Notes: generated by a model from the letters alone, not told the origin. A DNA stretch of 64,000 nucleotides from Clostridiaceae bacterium (GCA_019391515.1 JAHXQP010000009.1:164620-228619); one strand, 5' to 3'. Shown: positions 1 through 8,513, counted from the first letter of the stretch. Numbers and translations: made by a program.

Positions 1-811
1 TTATATTTAAATTACCCATATCAGTTTTTAATTCAATTTTATATTCTCCATTTCCAACGATACCTTTTACATTGGTTCTACTATCATTATCTATAGGAAA
101 ATCACATTCTATATTACCTAAAGATACTGAAGCATCAAGAGAAAAATCAGAAGCTTCAGGAATAGTTATTTTAACATTACCAGCATTAGTATTAGCAGAT
201 ATGTTGCTTCTAAGTTCATCGAGATTTATTTTAATATTACCAGCATTTGTAGAAGTTTCGATATTAGTTGCTAAGGCATTATTTAAAATAATATTTCCTG
301 CATGGGAAGTTAAAGTTAAGTTATCTATTTTTATTTCTGAAGCATTTATATTTCCAGCAGATAGTTTTCCTTCTATATCATTTTTATAGTTTTTTGGTAA
401 ATATATATCTAATGTTAGACTGGAATTTTTTATATGATTAAAATTTTTAATATGAGCAGTAACTACAATTTTTCCCATTTTTTTTTCTGTTTTAAGCATA
501 GGGGTATTATTTTTTGATATATTTCCATGATAGTGAATTTTTATATCTTCCCTGTCCTCAGAAATTATATTTAAGTTTCCCATATGAGAGTCAATATATA
601 TACTATTTATGCCATTCATTTTTATTGTTTTTTCTTCATTTATCTCTGTCCCATCTTTAAAGTTTTTATTGTTTTTATTAACAAAGAATCCAAAGGGCTT
701 CATAGACTTAATATTTAAATATTCATTATTTAAATTTAGATTTAAAAATCCAATACCGAATGACACAAGGGTTATACCTAATAGTATGAAAACTATTTTT
801 TTTATTTTCAC
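1..811 (-). CDS. DUF4097-family putative adhesin (partial, runs off left edge)
   Basis: This gene is absent from the ORF track because it is open to the window edge. Reading the minus strand from a GTG at 811 (AGGAGATGATACT upstream) gives an N-terminal membrane anchor (VFILLGITLVSFGIGFL). Behind it lies a long run of repeated short strands with the pattern S-x-x-G-N-I/L-x-I, for example SHMGNLNI, SAGNIN, SHAGNIIL, NAGNIKI, NAGNVKI and SLGNIE. This is the right-handed beta-solenoid signature of DUF4097 proteins. About 270 residues are visible and the C-terminus is missing. It is the last gene of a PadR-HAAS-DUF4097 operon; its ribosome binding site overlaps the stop of the HAAS gene. Such modules are linked to envelope stress sensing, but the function here is unknown. 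Confidence 0.85.
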   Translation of the reverse strand, partial: MKIKKIVFILLGITLVSFGIGFLNLNLNNEYLNIKSMKPFGFFVNKNNKNFKDGTEINEEKTIKMNGINSIYIDSHMGNLNIISEDREDIKIHYHGNISKNNTPMLKTEKKMGKIVVTAHIKNFNHIKNSSLTLDIYLPKNYKNDIEGKLSAGNINASEIKIDNLTLTSHAGNIILNNALATNIETSTNAGNIKINLDELRSNISANTNAGNVKITIPEASDFSLDASVSLGNIECDFPIDNDSRTNVKGIVGNGEYKIELKTDMGNLNI

Positions 812-822
812 AGTATCATCTC

Positions 823-1395
823 CTATTTTGTAATAATATCAATATTCCATCTAATATATTTTATAATAAGTTTATATATAAATTTAGTTGCATAAATACT
901 TCCAATAAGGGCTAATAATCCTAATGAAGTTAAGCCTATTCCAAAAGCAATAGATGTAATAGAGGAAGCTCCAAAATCAATAAGAAAGTAGCTATCCAGG
1001 TTTAATCCAATTGTAGAAAATATAAGTCCAATTCCTCCAGCGGTAAATCCAATAGACATCCCATATAATCCGATAAGTAAACCAATTATTCCAATAAACG
1101 GGCCTAGTACTATTATTAGATTGAAAAATCCCAATGCTATAGACATGATTATAATTTTAAGTAAGTTCTTAGGTGGAGAATCCTTCTCATTTTGATTAGA
1201 TTTTAATGAGTTTTTAAACATTTTAGCTATATTTCTAGGATCCCCTAATTCTTCTGAAATTTCTTCTTCAGTTTTTCCCCTAGAAATACCTACACGAAAA
1301 TGTTCTTTATAATCATATATTATATCTTCTATTTCATTTTCAGGAAGATCTTGAAGATAAAATTTTAAATTATTAATATATTCTTTTCTATTCAT
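823..1395 (-). CDS. HAAS/DUF1700-family membrane protein
   Basis: The N-terminal about 70 residues ([20 protein letters not shown], then an [10 protein letters not shown] element) form the helical HAAS domain found in DUF1700 proteins, usually paired with a PadR regulator. Three or four hydrophobic segments follow, rich in Gly, Ile and Leu (around residues 85-110, 115-140 and 150-180). The ORF track starts at a GTG at 1404, but that codon lies inside the GGGGGTGATTTTA ribosome binding site. The ATG at 1395 is the better start, giving 190 residues. It overlaps the end of the PadR gene by eight bases (ATGAATAG), which implies translational coupling. The protein probably senses or relays a membrane signal; the role is inferred from family context only. 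Confidence 0.85.
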   Translation of the reverse strand: MNRKEYINNLKFYLQDLPENEIEDIIYDYKEHFRVGISRGKTEEEISEELGDPRNIAKMFKNSLKSNQNEKDSPPKNLLKIIIMSIALGFFNLIIVLGPFIGIIGLLIGLYGMSIGFTAGGIGLIFSTIGLNLDSYFLIDFGASSITSIAFGIGLTSLGLLALIGSIYATKFIYKLIIKYIRWNIDIITK

Positions 1396-1708
1396 TAAAA
1401 TCACCCCCTATAATTTTATTTACACCTTCAACAAAAGAATTCCATTCTTCCACTAGATTCATATAAGTTTTTCTACCCTCATTAGTTATTTTATAATATT
1501 TTCTTGGAGGTCCTTCTTGAGATTCTTTCAAATAAGTACTAACTAGACCTTCTTTTTTCAACCTTCTCAAAAGAGGATATATAGTGCCTTCAGAGATATA
1601 TATATATTTTGATATTTGTTCTACAAGTTGATAACCATAGCAATCATAGTTTAAAAGCATAGATAATACACAAAGTTCAAGAACTCCTTTTTTAAATTGA
1701 ATATTCAT
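1388..1708 (-). CDS. PadR-family transcriptional regulator
   Basis: This 106-residue protein has the compact PadR winged helix: [12 protein letters not shown] at the start, [12 protein letters not shown], the recognition-helix/wing stretch [19 protein letters not shown], and [12 protein letters not shown]. The C-terminal helix for dimerisation is short, as in the PadR-s1 subgroup. It heads an operon with the HAAS and DUF4097 genes and probably represses its own promoter, where a palindrome overlaps the -35 box. The ligand is unknown. The ATG start at 1708 is preceded by a weak GAAAGGATC site. Confidence 0.9.
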   Translation of the reverse strand: MNIQFKKGVLELCVLSMLLNYDCYGYQLVEQISKYIYISEGTIYPLLRRLKKEGLVSTYLKESQEGPPRKYYKITNEGRKTYMNLVEEWNSFVEGVNKIIGGDFNE

Positions 1709-1741
1709 TTATATGATCCTTTCTATTAATATAATAGCTAT

Positions 1742-1770
1742 ATTATATATTACATTACCTTATAATACAA
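1742..1770 (-). promoter_or_regulatory. Promoter of the PadR-HAAS-DUF4097 operon with overlapping palindrome
   Basis: On the minus strand TTGTAT, a 17-base spacer and TATAAT match the housekeeping consensus and lie about 35 bases before the PadR start. The palindrome ACCTT-N7-AAGGT (1757-1773) covers the -35 box. It is a reasonable candidate for the PadR operator, but no experimental site is known for this protein. Confidence 0.6.
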
Positions 1771-1783
1771 GGTAGTGAAATAA

Positions 1784-1815
1784 AAAACTTACCAGCATAT
1801 ATACTGGTAAGTTTT
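1784..1815 (-). terminator. Rho-independent terminator of the first rodA paralogue
   Basis: A 12-bp perfect stem (AAAACTTACCAG / CTGGTAAGTTTT) with an 8-base loop. On the minus strand it is followed by TTTTTATTT, so it ends transcription of the gene at 1841-2947 just before the PadR promoter. Confidence 0.85.
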
Positions 1816-1840
1816 AATATATAAAATCATTATGGATATC

Positions 1841-2947
1841 TTAAAATTTTAATCCTTCTTTTTTCATGCCTACACTCAAGGCGATACCTATACAAATCAT
1901 ATTTACTAAAAGAGAAGTTCCTCCATAGCTTACAAAAGGAAGGGGTATCCCTGTAATAGGCATAAGGCCTATAGCCATGCCAATATTTTGCCATACATGA
2001 ATAGATATCATAGCACTAATGCCGATAACTATAAGAGAGCCAAAATCATTCTCTGTTTCTTTAGCAATTTTTATAAGTCTATATAACAGGATGAAGTAAA
2101 GAGATAATAATGTTAATCCTCCCATAAGACCTAGTTCCTCTCCAACAACAGCAAATATAAGATCGGTTTGTTTTTCAGGTAGATATCCAAATTGAGTTTG
2201 AACACCTTTAAATAACCCTCTTCCAAATAATTTTCCCGAACCTACTGCAATAATTGTTTGCATAGCTTGATATCCGGAAGCACTAGTGTCATGTTCTGGG
2301 TTTAAAAAGACAAGGATTCGATTTTTTCGAATACCATCTAATGAAAACCAGATTATAGGTAAACTTATTATACCTATAATTAGAGCATATCCAAAATATT
2401 TTAAATTAAGTCCTGCAGAAAATAACATTGCTACTATAAAAAACATAAATACAGCTGCTGTTCCATAGTCAGGTTGCAGAATAATAAGTCCAATAGGAAT
2501 AGCTGCAAATAATAATACTTTTAGAAGAACAAAAGGATTATTTATATTGTTCTTATTTTTATCAACTATTTTAGCAAAAGAAATAATAACCCCTATTTTG
2601 ACTATTTCAGAAGGTTGAAATTGAAAACTACCTATTTTAAACCATCTTCTAGCGCCCCAATTTTCATCTCCAGTTCCAAATATAAGAACTGCCATAAGCA
2701 AAATATTGGAAAAAACATATATAGGAATATATAACTTTTCCAATATTCTATAGTCAAATGAAGAGATGAAAAAAATTGCTAAGATACCAATACCTATCGT
2801 TATGGTTTGTACTTTTATAAAACGGGAGTTTTCATAACTAGCTGTAGCACTCATTATTATAATGAGGCCAAAGGCACATAGTAGCATTACAGATGTAAAT
2901 AAGACAAGATCAAATTTCTTAAAGAAATTTTTCTTAAAACTCATCAT
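1841..2947 (-). CDS. RodA/FtsW/SpoVE-family peptidoglycan glycosyltransferase (paralogue 1)
   Basis: A 368-residue polytopic SEDS protein, with about ten membrane segments, that polymerises lipid II into glycan strands outside the membrane. Visible SEDS features are GARRWFKIGSFQFQPSEIVK after TM3, LQPDYGTA, and the extracellular loop PEKQTDLIFAVVGEELGL. The Asp of TDLIFAV corresponds to the catalytic Asp of RodA. PLPFVSYGGTSLL lies near the C-terminus. The length fits RodA better than FtsW, which usually has longer tails. The ribosome binding site is GGAGTCATAGAT before tandem ATG codons. It is followed by a close paralogue in the same orientation; no PBP2 or mreBCD genes lie nearby. Confidence 0.9.
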   Translation of the reverse strand: MMSFKKNFFKKFDLVLFTSVMLLCAFGLIIIMSATASYENSRFIKVQTITIGIGILAIFFISSFDYRILEKLYIPIYVFSNILLMAVLIFGTGDENWGARRWFKIGSFQFQPSEIVKIGVIISFAKIVDKNKNNINNPFVLLKVLLFAAIPIGLIILQPDYGTAAVFMFFIVAMLFSAGLNLKYFGYALIIGIISLPIIWFSLDGIRKNRILVFLNPEHDTSASGYQAMQTIIAVGSGKLFGRGLFKGVQTQFGYLPEKQTDLIFAVVGEELGLMGGLTLLSLYFILLYRLIKIAKETENDFGSLIVIGISAMISIHVWQNIGMAIGLMPITGIPLPFVSYGGTSLLVNMICIGIALSVGMKKEGLKF

Positions 2948-3054
2948 ATCTATGACTCCTTTTTAAAGTTTTCAAGGCTCATTATATCATATTTTGAGTT
3001 CAAATGTGGAACAGATGGTTAAAAAAGGTGTAGGATATAATTATTTGGATAATA

Positions 3055-3081
3055 AAAGAGATGCTCATTGTGAGCATCTTA
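3055..3081 (-). terminator. Terminator of the second rodA paralogue
   Basis: The stem AGATGCTCA-TTG-TGAGCATCT begins at the stop codon of the 3079-4185 gene. On the minus strand it is followed by CTTTTATTAT. It separates the two tandem paralogues into independent transcripts. Confidence 0.75.
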
Positions 3082-4185
3082 AAATTTTAATCCTTCTTTT
3101 TTCATACCAACACTTAAAGCGATACCTATACAAATCATATTCACTAAAAGGAATGTTCCTCCATAGCTTATGAAAGGAAGTGGAATACCAGTAATAGGCA
3201 TAAGTCCAATAGTCATAGCTATGTTTTCCCATATGTGAATTCCTAACATGGCAGCTATTCCGACAACCATGAGAGAGCCAAATGTATCTTTTGTTTCTTT
3301 AGCGATTTTAATTAACCTATATAGCATTAAAAAATATAATGTAAATAAAATAAGTCCACCTATGAGGCCTAACTCTTCCCCAATAACAGCGAATATAAGA
3401 TCTGTATGTTTTTCAGGTATATATCCAAACTGGGTTTGAACTCCCTTAAATAATCCACGGCCATGAAGTTTGCCTGAACCTACAGCAATTTTTGCTTGCA
3501 TAGCTTGATAACCAGAATCACTAGTATCATGTTCTGGATCTAGAAAATTTAGTATCCTTTTTCTTTGATAACCATCGAATGAAAACCAAAGAATAGGTAA
3601 ACTTATAATTCCAATTAGTATAGCATATCCAAAATAACGTAGTTTTAAGCCTGCTGCAAATAACATTACAAATACAAAAAACACAAATACTACAGCTGTT
3701 CCAAAGTCAGGTTGTATAGCTATAAGTCCAATAGGTACACCAGCAAATAATAGTACTTTTAAAAGAACAAAAGGTTGATTTATAGTTTTTTTATTTTTAT
3801 CTATCATCTTTGCAACGGAAATTATAACAGCAATTTTTGCTAATTCAGCAGGTTGAAAAGCAAATCCTCCTATGCTAAGCCAACTTCTAGCGCCCCAATC
3901 TTTATCACCAGTGCCAAAGATAAGCACTGCTAAAAGTAAAAGGTTACAAAAAATATATATAGGAATATAAAAATTTCCAAGTATTTTATAGTCAATTAAT
4001 GATAGAATTATTATAGTTATTAATCCAAGTATTGTAGCGATAATTTGAACTTTTATAAGTCGAGGTCTATTCAAACTTGCAGTAGAACTCATAACCATTA
4101 TTATTCCATATATACAAAGTAGTGCAACAGTTGTGAAAAGTACAAAATCGAATCTTTTAAAAAATTTTTTCTTTAAATCTATCAT
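3079..4185 (-). CDS. RodA/FtsW/SpoVE-family peptidoglycan glycosyltransferase (paralogue 2)
   Basis: The same length (368 residues) and architecture as its neighbour, with long identical stretches (VNMICIGIALSVGMKKEGLK at the C-terminus) and the SEDS motifs GARSWLSIGG, IQPDFGTAVV and PEKHTDLIFAVIGEELGL, including the catalytic Asp. Differences cluster in the N-terminal segment and in TM loops. It starts at ATG 4185 behind GGAGCTATTTAT. It has its own promoter region containing ATATGATATAAT, which is also present before paralogue 1, so the duplication included the control region. Which copy is the elongation enzyme and which is specialised, for instance for sporulation, cannot be told from sequence. 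Confidence 0.9.
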   Translation of the reverse strand: MIDLKKKFFKRFDFVLFTTVALLCIYGIIMVMSSTASLNRPRLIKVQIIATILGLITIIILSLIDYKILGNFYIPIYIFCNLLLLAVLIFGTGDKDWGARSWLSIGGFAFQPAELAKIAVIISVAKMIDKNKKTINQPFVLLKVLLFAGVPIGLIAIQPDFGTAVVFVFFVFVMLFAAGLKLRYFGYAILIGIISLPILWFSFDGYQRKRILNFLDPEHDTSDSGYQAMQAKIAVGSGKLHGRGLFKGVQTQFGYIPEKHTDLIFAVIGEELGLIGGLILFTLYFLMLYRLIKIAKETKDTFGSLMVVGIAAMLGIHIWENIAMTIGLMPITGIPLPFISYGGTFLLVNMICIGIALSVGMKKEGLKF

Positions 4186-4266
4186 ATAAATAGCTCCTTT
4201 TTTAAGATTTATAAAGATAATTATATCATATTTATATTATATTTGAATATAGAACAAACAGTTAAA

Positions 4267-4296
4267 TTATACTCACTTTATGATATCATATATAAT
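4267..4296 (+). promoter_or_regulatory. Probable promoter of nfo
   Basis: TTATAC, an 18-base spacer and TATAAT lie 25 bases before the nfo start; the -10 is perfect and the -35 weak. It is divergent from the promoter of the second rodA paralogue. Confidence 0.45.
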
Positions 4297-4320
4297 GATA
4301 GTAAATAAAGGAGTGATTCA

Positions 4321-5151
4321 ATGTATATAGGTTGTCACCTATCTATTGCAGAAGGATATGAAAAAATGGCTAAATCAGCCTTAAGTATAGATGCAAATAC
4401 ATATCAGTTTTTTTCTAGGAATCCAAGAGGTTATTCTTCTAAAAAAATAGATATGGAAGATATATCAAGGATGAAAAAAATACTAGATGAAAATAACTTT
4501 GGTCCATTACTTGCCCATGCTCCCTATATTTTAAATTTAGGTTCTCATAAAGATAGAACTTACGGAATGGCAAAAGGAATATTAAAAGAGGATTATGAAA
4601 AAATGGATTATATGTCTATCCCATATTTTACATTTCATCCAGGAAATCATTTGGGGAAAGGACCAGAATATGGAGTTAAAAGAATAGCAGATGCATTAAA
4701 TGAAATAATAACTGGAAATGAAAATACAATGCTTTTACTTGAAACTATGTCTGGGAAAGGTACGGAGTTAGGACATACCTTTGAAGAGATTAGAGATATT
4801 ATAGATGGGGTTAAATATAGTGAGTTAGTTGGAGTTTGTTTAGATACTTGTCATATTTATTCAGCTGGTTATGACATAGTAAATGATTTAGATGGAGTAT
4901 TAGAAGAATTTGATAATATTGTAGGAATAGATAAACTAAAATGTATTCATTTAAATGATAGTATGATGGAATTTAATAGTAGAAAGGATAGACATGCTAA
5001 AATAGGGGAAGGAACTATAGGATTAGATGCTATAGAAAAAATTATAACCCATCCTCAATTAAATGAATTACCTTTTTATCTAGAAACACCTAATGACTTA
5101 GAAGGACATAGAAAGGAAATAAGATTATTAAGGAAATTAGTTAAATATTAG
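4321..5151 (+). CDS. nfo: Endonuclease IV (AP endonuclease)
   Basis: This 276-residue TIM-barrel enzyme cleaves the phosphodiester bond 5' to abasic sites in base excision repair. The zinc ligands of the family are visible in order: HAPY, FHPGNH, the Glu of LLLETMSG, CLDTCHIYSAGYD (Asp and His), CIHLNDS, DRHAKIGEG (Asp and His) and the Glu of FYLETPN. The N-terminus MYIGCHLSIAEG is typical and the ATG sits behind AAAGGAGTGATTCA. The length is usual. It is monocistronic, followed by a promoter for the next gene. The nth gene, acting in the same pathway, lies 11 kb downstream. Confidence 0.96.
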   Translation: MYIGCHLSIAEGYEKMAKSALSIDANTYQFFSRNPRGYSSKKIDMEDISRMKKILDENNFGPLLAHAPYILNLGSHKDRTYGMAKGILKEDYEKMDYMSIPYFTFHPGNHLGKGPEYGVKRIADALNEIITGNENTMLLLETMSGKGTELGHTFEEIRDIIDGVKYSELVGVCLDTCHIYSAGYDIVNDLDGVLEEFDNIVGIDKLKCIHLNDSMMEFNSRKDRHAKIGEGTIGLDAIEKIITHPQLNELPFYLETPNDLEGHRKEIRLLRKLVKY

Positions 5152-5169
5152 AGAATATTTATTTAAGTA

Positions 5170-5178
5170 TGGTATACT
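5170..5178 (+). promoter_or_regulatory. Extended -10 promoter of the coiled-coil gene
   Basis: TATGGTATACT, a TGn-extended -10, lies 35 bases before the start of the coiled-coil gene. No good -35 box is present. The same string precedes the HAD phosphatase and trmL genes in this window. Confidence 0.5.
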
Positions 5179-5212
5179 ATCAATAGTAGAGAGTGTAGTT
5201 GGAGGGATGAAA

Positions 5213-5695
5213 ATGACCAACGAAGAATTTCAAAAGATTGTATTAGAAGAATTAAAAGGATTAAAGGAAGAAGTAATTGGGACAAAAGAAGATGTAGGAG
5301 AATTAAAAGGACTAAAGGAAGAAGTAATTGAGATAAAAGAAGATGTAGGAGAATTAAAAGGACTAAAGGAAGAAGTAATTGAGATAAAAGAAGATGTAGG
5401 AGAATTAAAGGGACTAAAGGAAGAAGTAATTGAGATAAAAGAAAATGTAGGAGAATTAAAAGGACTAAAGGAAAAAGTAATTGAATTAAAAGAAGAAATA
5501 GTTGAACTAAAAGAAAAGACAGATAAAATGGATAAAAAAATAGATGCAATAAATGAACAGACAGCATGGTTAACAGAATTTAGAGAAGAAGCTGACAAAA
5601 ATATTATAAAATCGCAAGAGGACAATAGGAGATTAAAAGAGATAGTAGGAAGACATGAAATAGAAATAAAATCCTTGCAAGAAAAAATTGGATAA
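5213..5695 (+). CDS. Coiled-coil repeat protein of unknown function
   Basis: I do not recognise a named family. The product is 160 residues, almost wholly helical and highly charged. From about residue 16 it contains five consecutive 17-residue units of the form GLKEEVIEIKEDVGELK, encoded by nearly identical 51-bp direct repeats. A less repetitive coil with INEQTAWLTEFREEADKN and a C-terminal helix (RRLKEIVGRHEIEIKSLQEK) follow. There is no signal peptide, membrane segment or cysteine. I place the start at ATG 5213 because GGAGGGATGAAA gives good spacing; the ORF-track ATG at 5207 is only one base from GGAGGG. It is monocistronic with its own promoter and terminator. Repeat number is likely to vary between strains. 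Confidence 0.75.
   Translation: MTNEEFQKIVLEELKGLKEEVIGTKEDVGELKGLKEEVIEIKEDVGELKGLKEEVIEIKEDVGELKGLKEEVIEIKENVGELKGLKEKVIELKEEIVELKEKTDKMDKKIDAINEQTAWLTEFREEADKNIIKSQEDNRRLKEIVGRHEIEIKSLQEKIG
5258..5512 (+). repeat. Five tandem 51-bp direct repeats inside a coding region
   Basis: Units begin at 5258, 5309, 5360, 5411 and 5462, each starting GGAYTAAAGGAA. The middle three are nearly identical, the first differs by a few bases (gggacaaaag instead of gagataaaag), and the last is diverged. All keep frame (17 codons per unit). Confidence 0.9.
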
Positions 5696-5700
5696 CTAAA

Positions 5701-5722
5701 AAGAACTCTTTAAAGGGTTCTT
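5701..5722. terminator. Bidirectional terminator
   Basis: AAGAACTCTTTAAAGGGTTCTT followed by TTTTATTTT on the plus strand and preceded by an A run that serves the minus strand. It ends both the coiled-coil gene and the convergent TtcA-like gene. Confidence 0.85.
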
Positions 5723-5729
5723 TTTTATT

Positions 5730-6443
5730 TTACCATAAATTATCATCTGAGAAATTTTCAATGGCTGTAATAGTTTTTTGCTCGAAATCTGGGTATTTAT
5801 TTTCTATATATTTTACTAGATTACCTATTTCACTTCGTTTATTTTTAACATCCTGAGGACATTCCCCTTTTCCTAAAGGGAGGTTTTCATCATTAACAAT
5901 CTTTTCGATTATATCTTCTTCTACATATATAAGGGGTCTTATAAGATGTAAATCATGTTTTTCATTATAGGATATAGGTTTAAAGGTATCTAATTTTCCA
6001 GTATATATAAGATTTAATAAAAAGGTTATAACTAAATCTGTTTTATGATGACCTAAGGCAATTTTATTAGTACCAACTTCTTTAGCAATTCTAGCTATAG
6101 CCCCTCTTTTCATCTTGGAACAAAGATAACAAGGACTTTTCTTATCTTCAAATATCTTATCTATAATATCTATATTTTCATAAATATATAGAATGTTGTT
6201 TTCAACTAAAAAATTTTTTGTACTTTCCATATCTACTCTAAGACCTATATCTATATGTAGTCCTATGATATCAAAATTTAAATATGAGTTTTCCCTCAAA
6301 AGCATTAGGGAATATAAGAGAAATATACTATCTTTTCCTCCAGAAAGTCCAACTAATATCTTATCTCTACTTTCTATCATATTATAGTTTTCTACTGCCA
6401 TTCTTATATTATTTAAGAAAAATTTATTGTACCATTTTTTCAT
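5730..6443 (-). CDS. TtcA-like PP-loop ATPase (tRNA thiolation family)
   Basis: This 237-residue protein has the ATP pyrophosphatase loop LVGLSGGKDSIFLLYSL near residue 32, a CxxC pair in SPCYLCSKMKRGAIARIA, the family motif ALGHHKTDLVITFLLNL, and a third Cys in GKGECPQD. That layout is that of TtcA/TtuA enzymes, which activate a tRNA base with ATP and insert sulfur using an iron-sulfur cluster held by these cysteines. TtcA makes 2-thiocytidine at position 32. The usual GHHxDD is GHHKTD here, so the exact substrate is unsure. The start is ATG 6443 after GGAGGTATTTT. It is a single gene, convergent with its neighbour. Confidence 0.8.
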   Translation of the reverse strand: MKKWYNKFFLNNIRMAVENYNMIESRDKILVGLSGGKDSIFLLYSLMLLRENSYLNFDIIGLHIDIGLRVDMESTKNFLVENNILYIYENIDIIDKIFEDKKSPCYLCSKMKRGAIARIAKEVGTNKIALGHHKTDLVITFLLNLIYTGKLDTFKPISYNEKHDLHLIRPLIYVEEDIIEKIVNDENLPLGKGECPQDVKNKRSEIGNLVKYIENKYPDFEQKTITAIENFSDDNLW

Positions 6444-6575
6444 AAAATACCTCCAAGAATATTAAAATACAGATATTATTTAAATTATATACTTTAATAG
6501 TGTAAACTTCAATTTATAAGGTTTTTAAATGTTGTATAATATAATTAGATAAAAACATTATTATGGAGGGTAGAT

Positions 6576-7277
6576 ATGAACGATCAAATAAATATTTTAT
6601 TAATAGAAGACGATGAATCTCTAAATAGAGGTATTAGTTTTAAACTAGAAAAAGAAGGATTTAATGTATTTTCAGCAGATTGTCTTAAAGAAGGTAAAGA
6701 AATATTTAATGAACAAGAAATAGATTTAATAGTGCTAGATGTAGGGCTACCTGATGGGAATGGTTTTCAGTTTTGTAGAGAAATAAGGAAAATATCAGAT
6801 GTTTTTATTATATTCTTAACGGCTTGTGTAGGGGAAGTAGATATAGTTACAGGTTATGATTTAGGAGCTGATGATTATATTACCAAACCTTTTAGTTTAA
6901 TGGTACTTGTATCTAAAGTTAACGCAGTTTTGAGAAGAAAATTTAATGATCAAGAAGCTAAAAAAATTCAATGTGAAGACATAGTTTATTATCCTAAAAC
7001 TATGAAAGTATATGTAAAGGGAAAAGAAATATCTTTATCTAAAACAGAATTTAAATTATTTAAATATTTTATAGACAATCCTCAACAAGTAATTACCAAA
7101 GAACAGTTTTTTAGTAAGTTATGGGATATGGAGGGAGACTTTTTAGATGAAAGTGCTCTCCCAGTAAATATTAGAAGACTTAGAGAAAAAATTGAAGATA
7201 ATCCTTCAGAACCTAAATATATAAAAAATATCAGAGGTATAGGATATATTTGGACTAAGAGGTGTTTTAAAGAATGA
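6576..7277 (+). CDS. OmpR/PhoB-family response regulator
   Basis: A 233-residue two-domain regulator. The receiver domain (1-120) has the acidic pair EDDE, the phospho-acceptor Asp55 in LIVLDVGLPDG, the Thr in FLTAC and Lys in ITKPF. The C-terminal winged helix (about 130-230) has SLSKTEFKLFKYF and NIRRLREKIE. It starts after ATGGAGGGTAGAT, with TATAAT at 6535-6540. It overlaps the sensor kinase gene by four bases, so the two are co-translated. The downstream ABC exporter is its probable target, as in BceRS-like systems. The inducing signal is unknown. Confidence 0.93.
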   Translation: MNDQINILLIEDDESLNRGISFKLEKEGFNVFSADCLKEGKEIFNEQEIDLIVLDVGLPDGNGFQFCREIRKISDVFIIFLTACVGEVDIVTGYDLGADDYITKPFSLMVLVSKVNAVLRRKFNDQEAKKIQCEDIVYYPKTMKVYVKGKEISLSKTEFKLFKYFIDNPQQVITKEQFFSKLWDMEGDFLDESALPVNIRRLREKIEDNPSEPKYIKNIRGIGYIWTKRCFKE

Positions 7278-8359
7278 TACTTAAAAAAGATCCCATAGTT
7301 AAACAAGCTTTTATTATTTTATTAATAAGTCTAGTCTTTATATTTTCATTAACCATTTTAAATAATTATTTTTTTGTAAAACAGTTGCAAAGTTACAATA
7401 TAAAAATAAATGAAAGTTTAATTTCTAAATTTATATTTAAGAGTACAGTTGTTATAGCTCTAGTTATTATATTAAATATTGTTTTATTTATCCGTGTATT
7501 AAAATATATAATGAAAAAATTAGAGAAAGTATCCTTTGACATAGATAGGATTATGGATGGAGATTATTCTACTATATCAAATATTGATGAGGAAGGAATA
7601 TTATCACGACTAGAATCCCAATTTTGTCAAATGTCTAGAAGATTGCAGTTAAGTATAGATAGTATAAATATTGAGAAAGAGGAAGTAAAATCTTTAGTAA
7701 CTGATATTTCACATCAGATTAGGACACCGCTAGCTTCTATAAAAATGTTTAATTCTTTATTGATTGAAGGAGGACTGACTAAAGGAGAAAAGGAAGAATT
7801 TTTAGAAAGAGTAAAAAATGAAGTGGAAAAACTTGAATGGTTGGCTAATTCTCTAGTTAAAATCTCTACGACAGAATCGGGCATGATACAGATAAAAAAA
7901 GAGAAAGAAGATGTTAAACAAACTATATTGGAAGCGGTTAATGGAGTATATTTAGAAGCATTAGAAAAAAATATAGATATAAATATGAGCAATTTAGAAA
8001 GCATTTATGTATATCATGACTTTAGGTGGACTAAAGAAGCAATATTTAATATTCTTGACAATGCTGTCAAATATACAGATGAAAATGGACAGATAAATAT
8101 TTCTATGGAAAAGTTAGAAACTTATATAAAAATAGATATAGAAGATAATGGTATAGGAATTCCATCAAAGAATATAGAGAAAATTTTTGATAGATTTTAT
8201 AGAGGTGATTCAGAAAAAGTAAAAAAAGCTGAGGGCTCAGGAATAGGATTATACCTTGCTAGAAATATATTAGAAGAACAAGGTGGAGGATTGATAGTAT
8301 CCTCTGAAGAAGGACAAGGAAGTAAATTTACCATATTGATAACATTACAAAATTATTAG
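7274..8359 (+). CDS. Sensor histidine kinase with short extracellular loop
   Basis: A 361-residue kinase: TM1 (about 12-31), an outside loop of only about 25 residues, TM2 (about 56-76), then a HAMP-like linker, HisKA with phospho-acceptor His147 in VTDISHQIRTPLASIK, and an HATPase domain with NILDNAVKYT, DNGIGIP and GSGIGLYLARNIL. The small loop suggests that it does not bind a ligand outside but senses in or through the membrane, often with an ABC transporter partner. It is the second gene of the operon with the response regulator. A terminator follows about 120 bases downstream. Confidence 0.92.
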   Translation: MILKKDPIVKQAFIILLISLVFIFSLTILNNYFFVKQLQSYNIKINESLISKFIFKSTVVIALVIILNIVLFIRVLKYIMKKLEKVSFDIDRIMDGDYSTISNIDEEGILSRLESQFCQMSRRLQLSIDSINIEKEEVKSLVTDISHQIRTPLASIKMFNSLLIEGGLTKGEKEEFLERVKNEVEKLEWLANSLVKISTTESGMIQIKKEKEDVKQTILEAVNGVYLEALEKNIDINMSNLESIYVYHDFRWTKEAIFNILDNAVKYTDENGQINISMEKLETYIKIDIEDNGIGIPSKNIEKIFDRFYRGDSEKVKKAEGSGIGLYLARNILEEQGGGLIVSSEEGQGSKFTILITLQNY

Positions 8360-8480
8360 TAAATAAAGTAGTAATTATATGCTATAGTCGATGGTGGTAG
8401 AAAATATAAAAATTTAATATAGGATTTTATGAAATGAAAAAATTATTAAAAAATATACAAGTGAAGATGTTTACAAAACT

Positions 8481-8513
8481 CAGGACAGAGAACAATTCTT
8501 TGTCTTGTTTTTT
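8481..8513 (+). terminator. Terminator of the two-component operon
   Basis: The hairpin CAGGACAGAGAA-caa-TTCTTTGTCTTG, with two G-U pairs, is followed directly by TTTTTTATATT. Confidence 0.8.

Noticed and set aside
5258-5512. CRISPR array
   Set aside because: The repeats are contiguous, in frame and coding, with no spacers. No CRISPR array was seen elsewhere.
5163-5567. Minus-strand ORFs opposite the coiled-coil gene (134 and 131 residues)
   Set aside because: They are mirror readings of the 51-bp repeats, lack ribosome binding sites, and give Leu- or Ser/Phe-rich low-complexity products.
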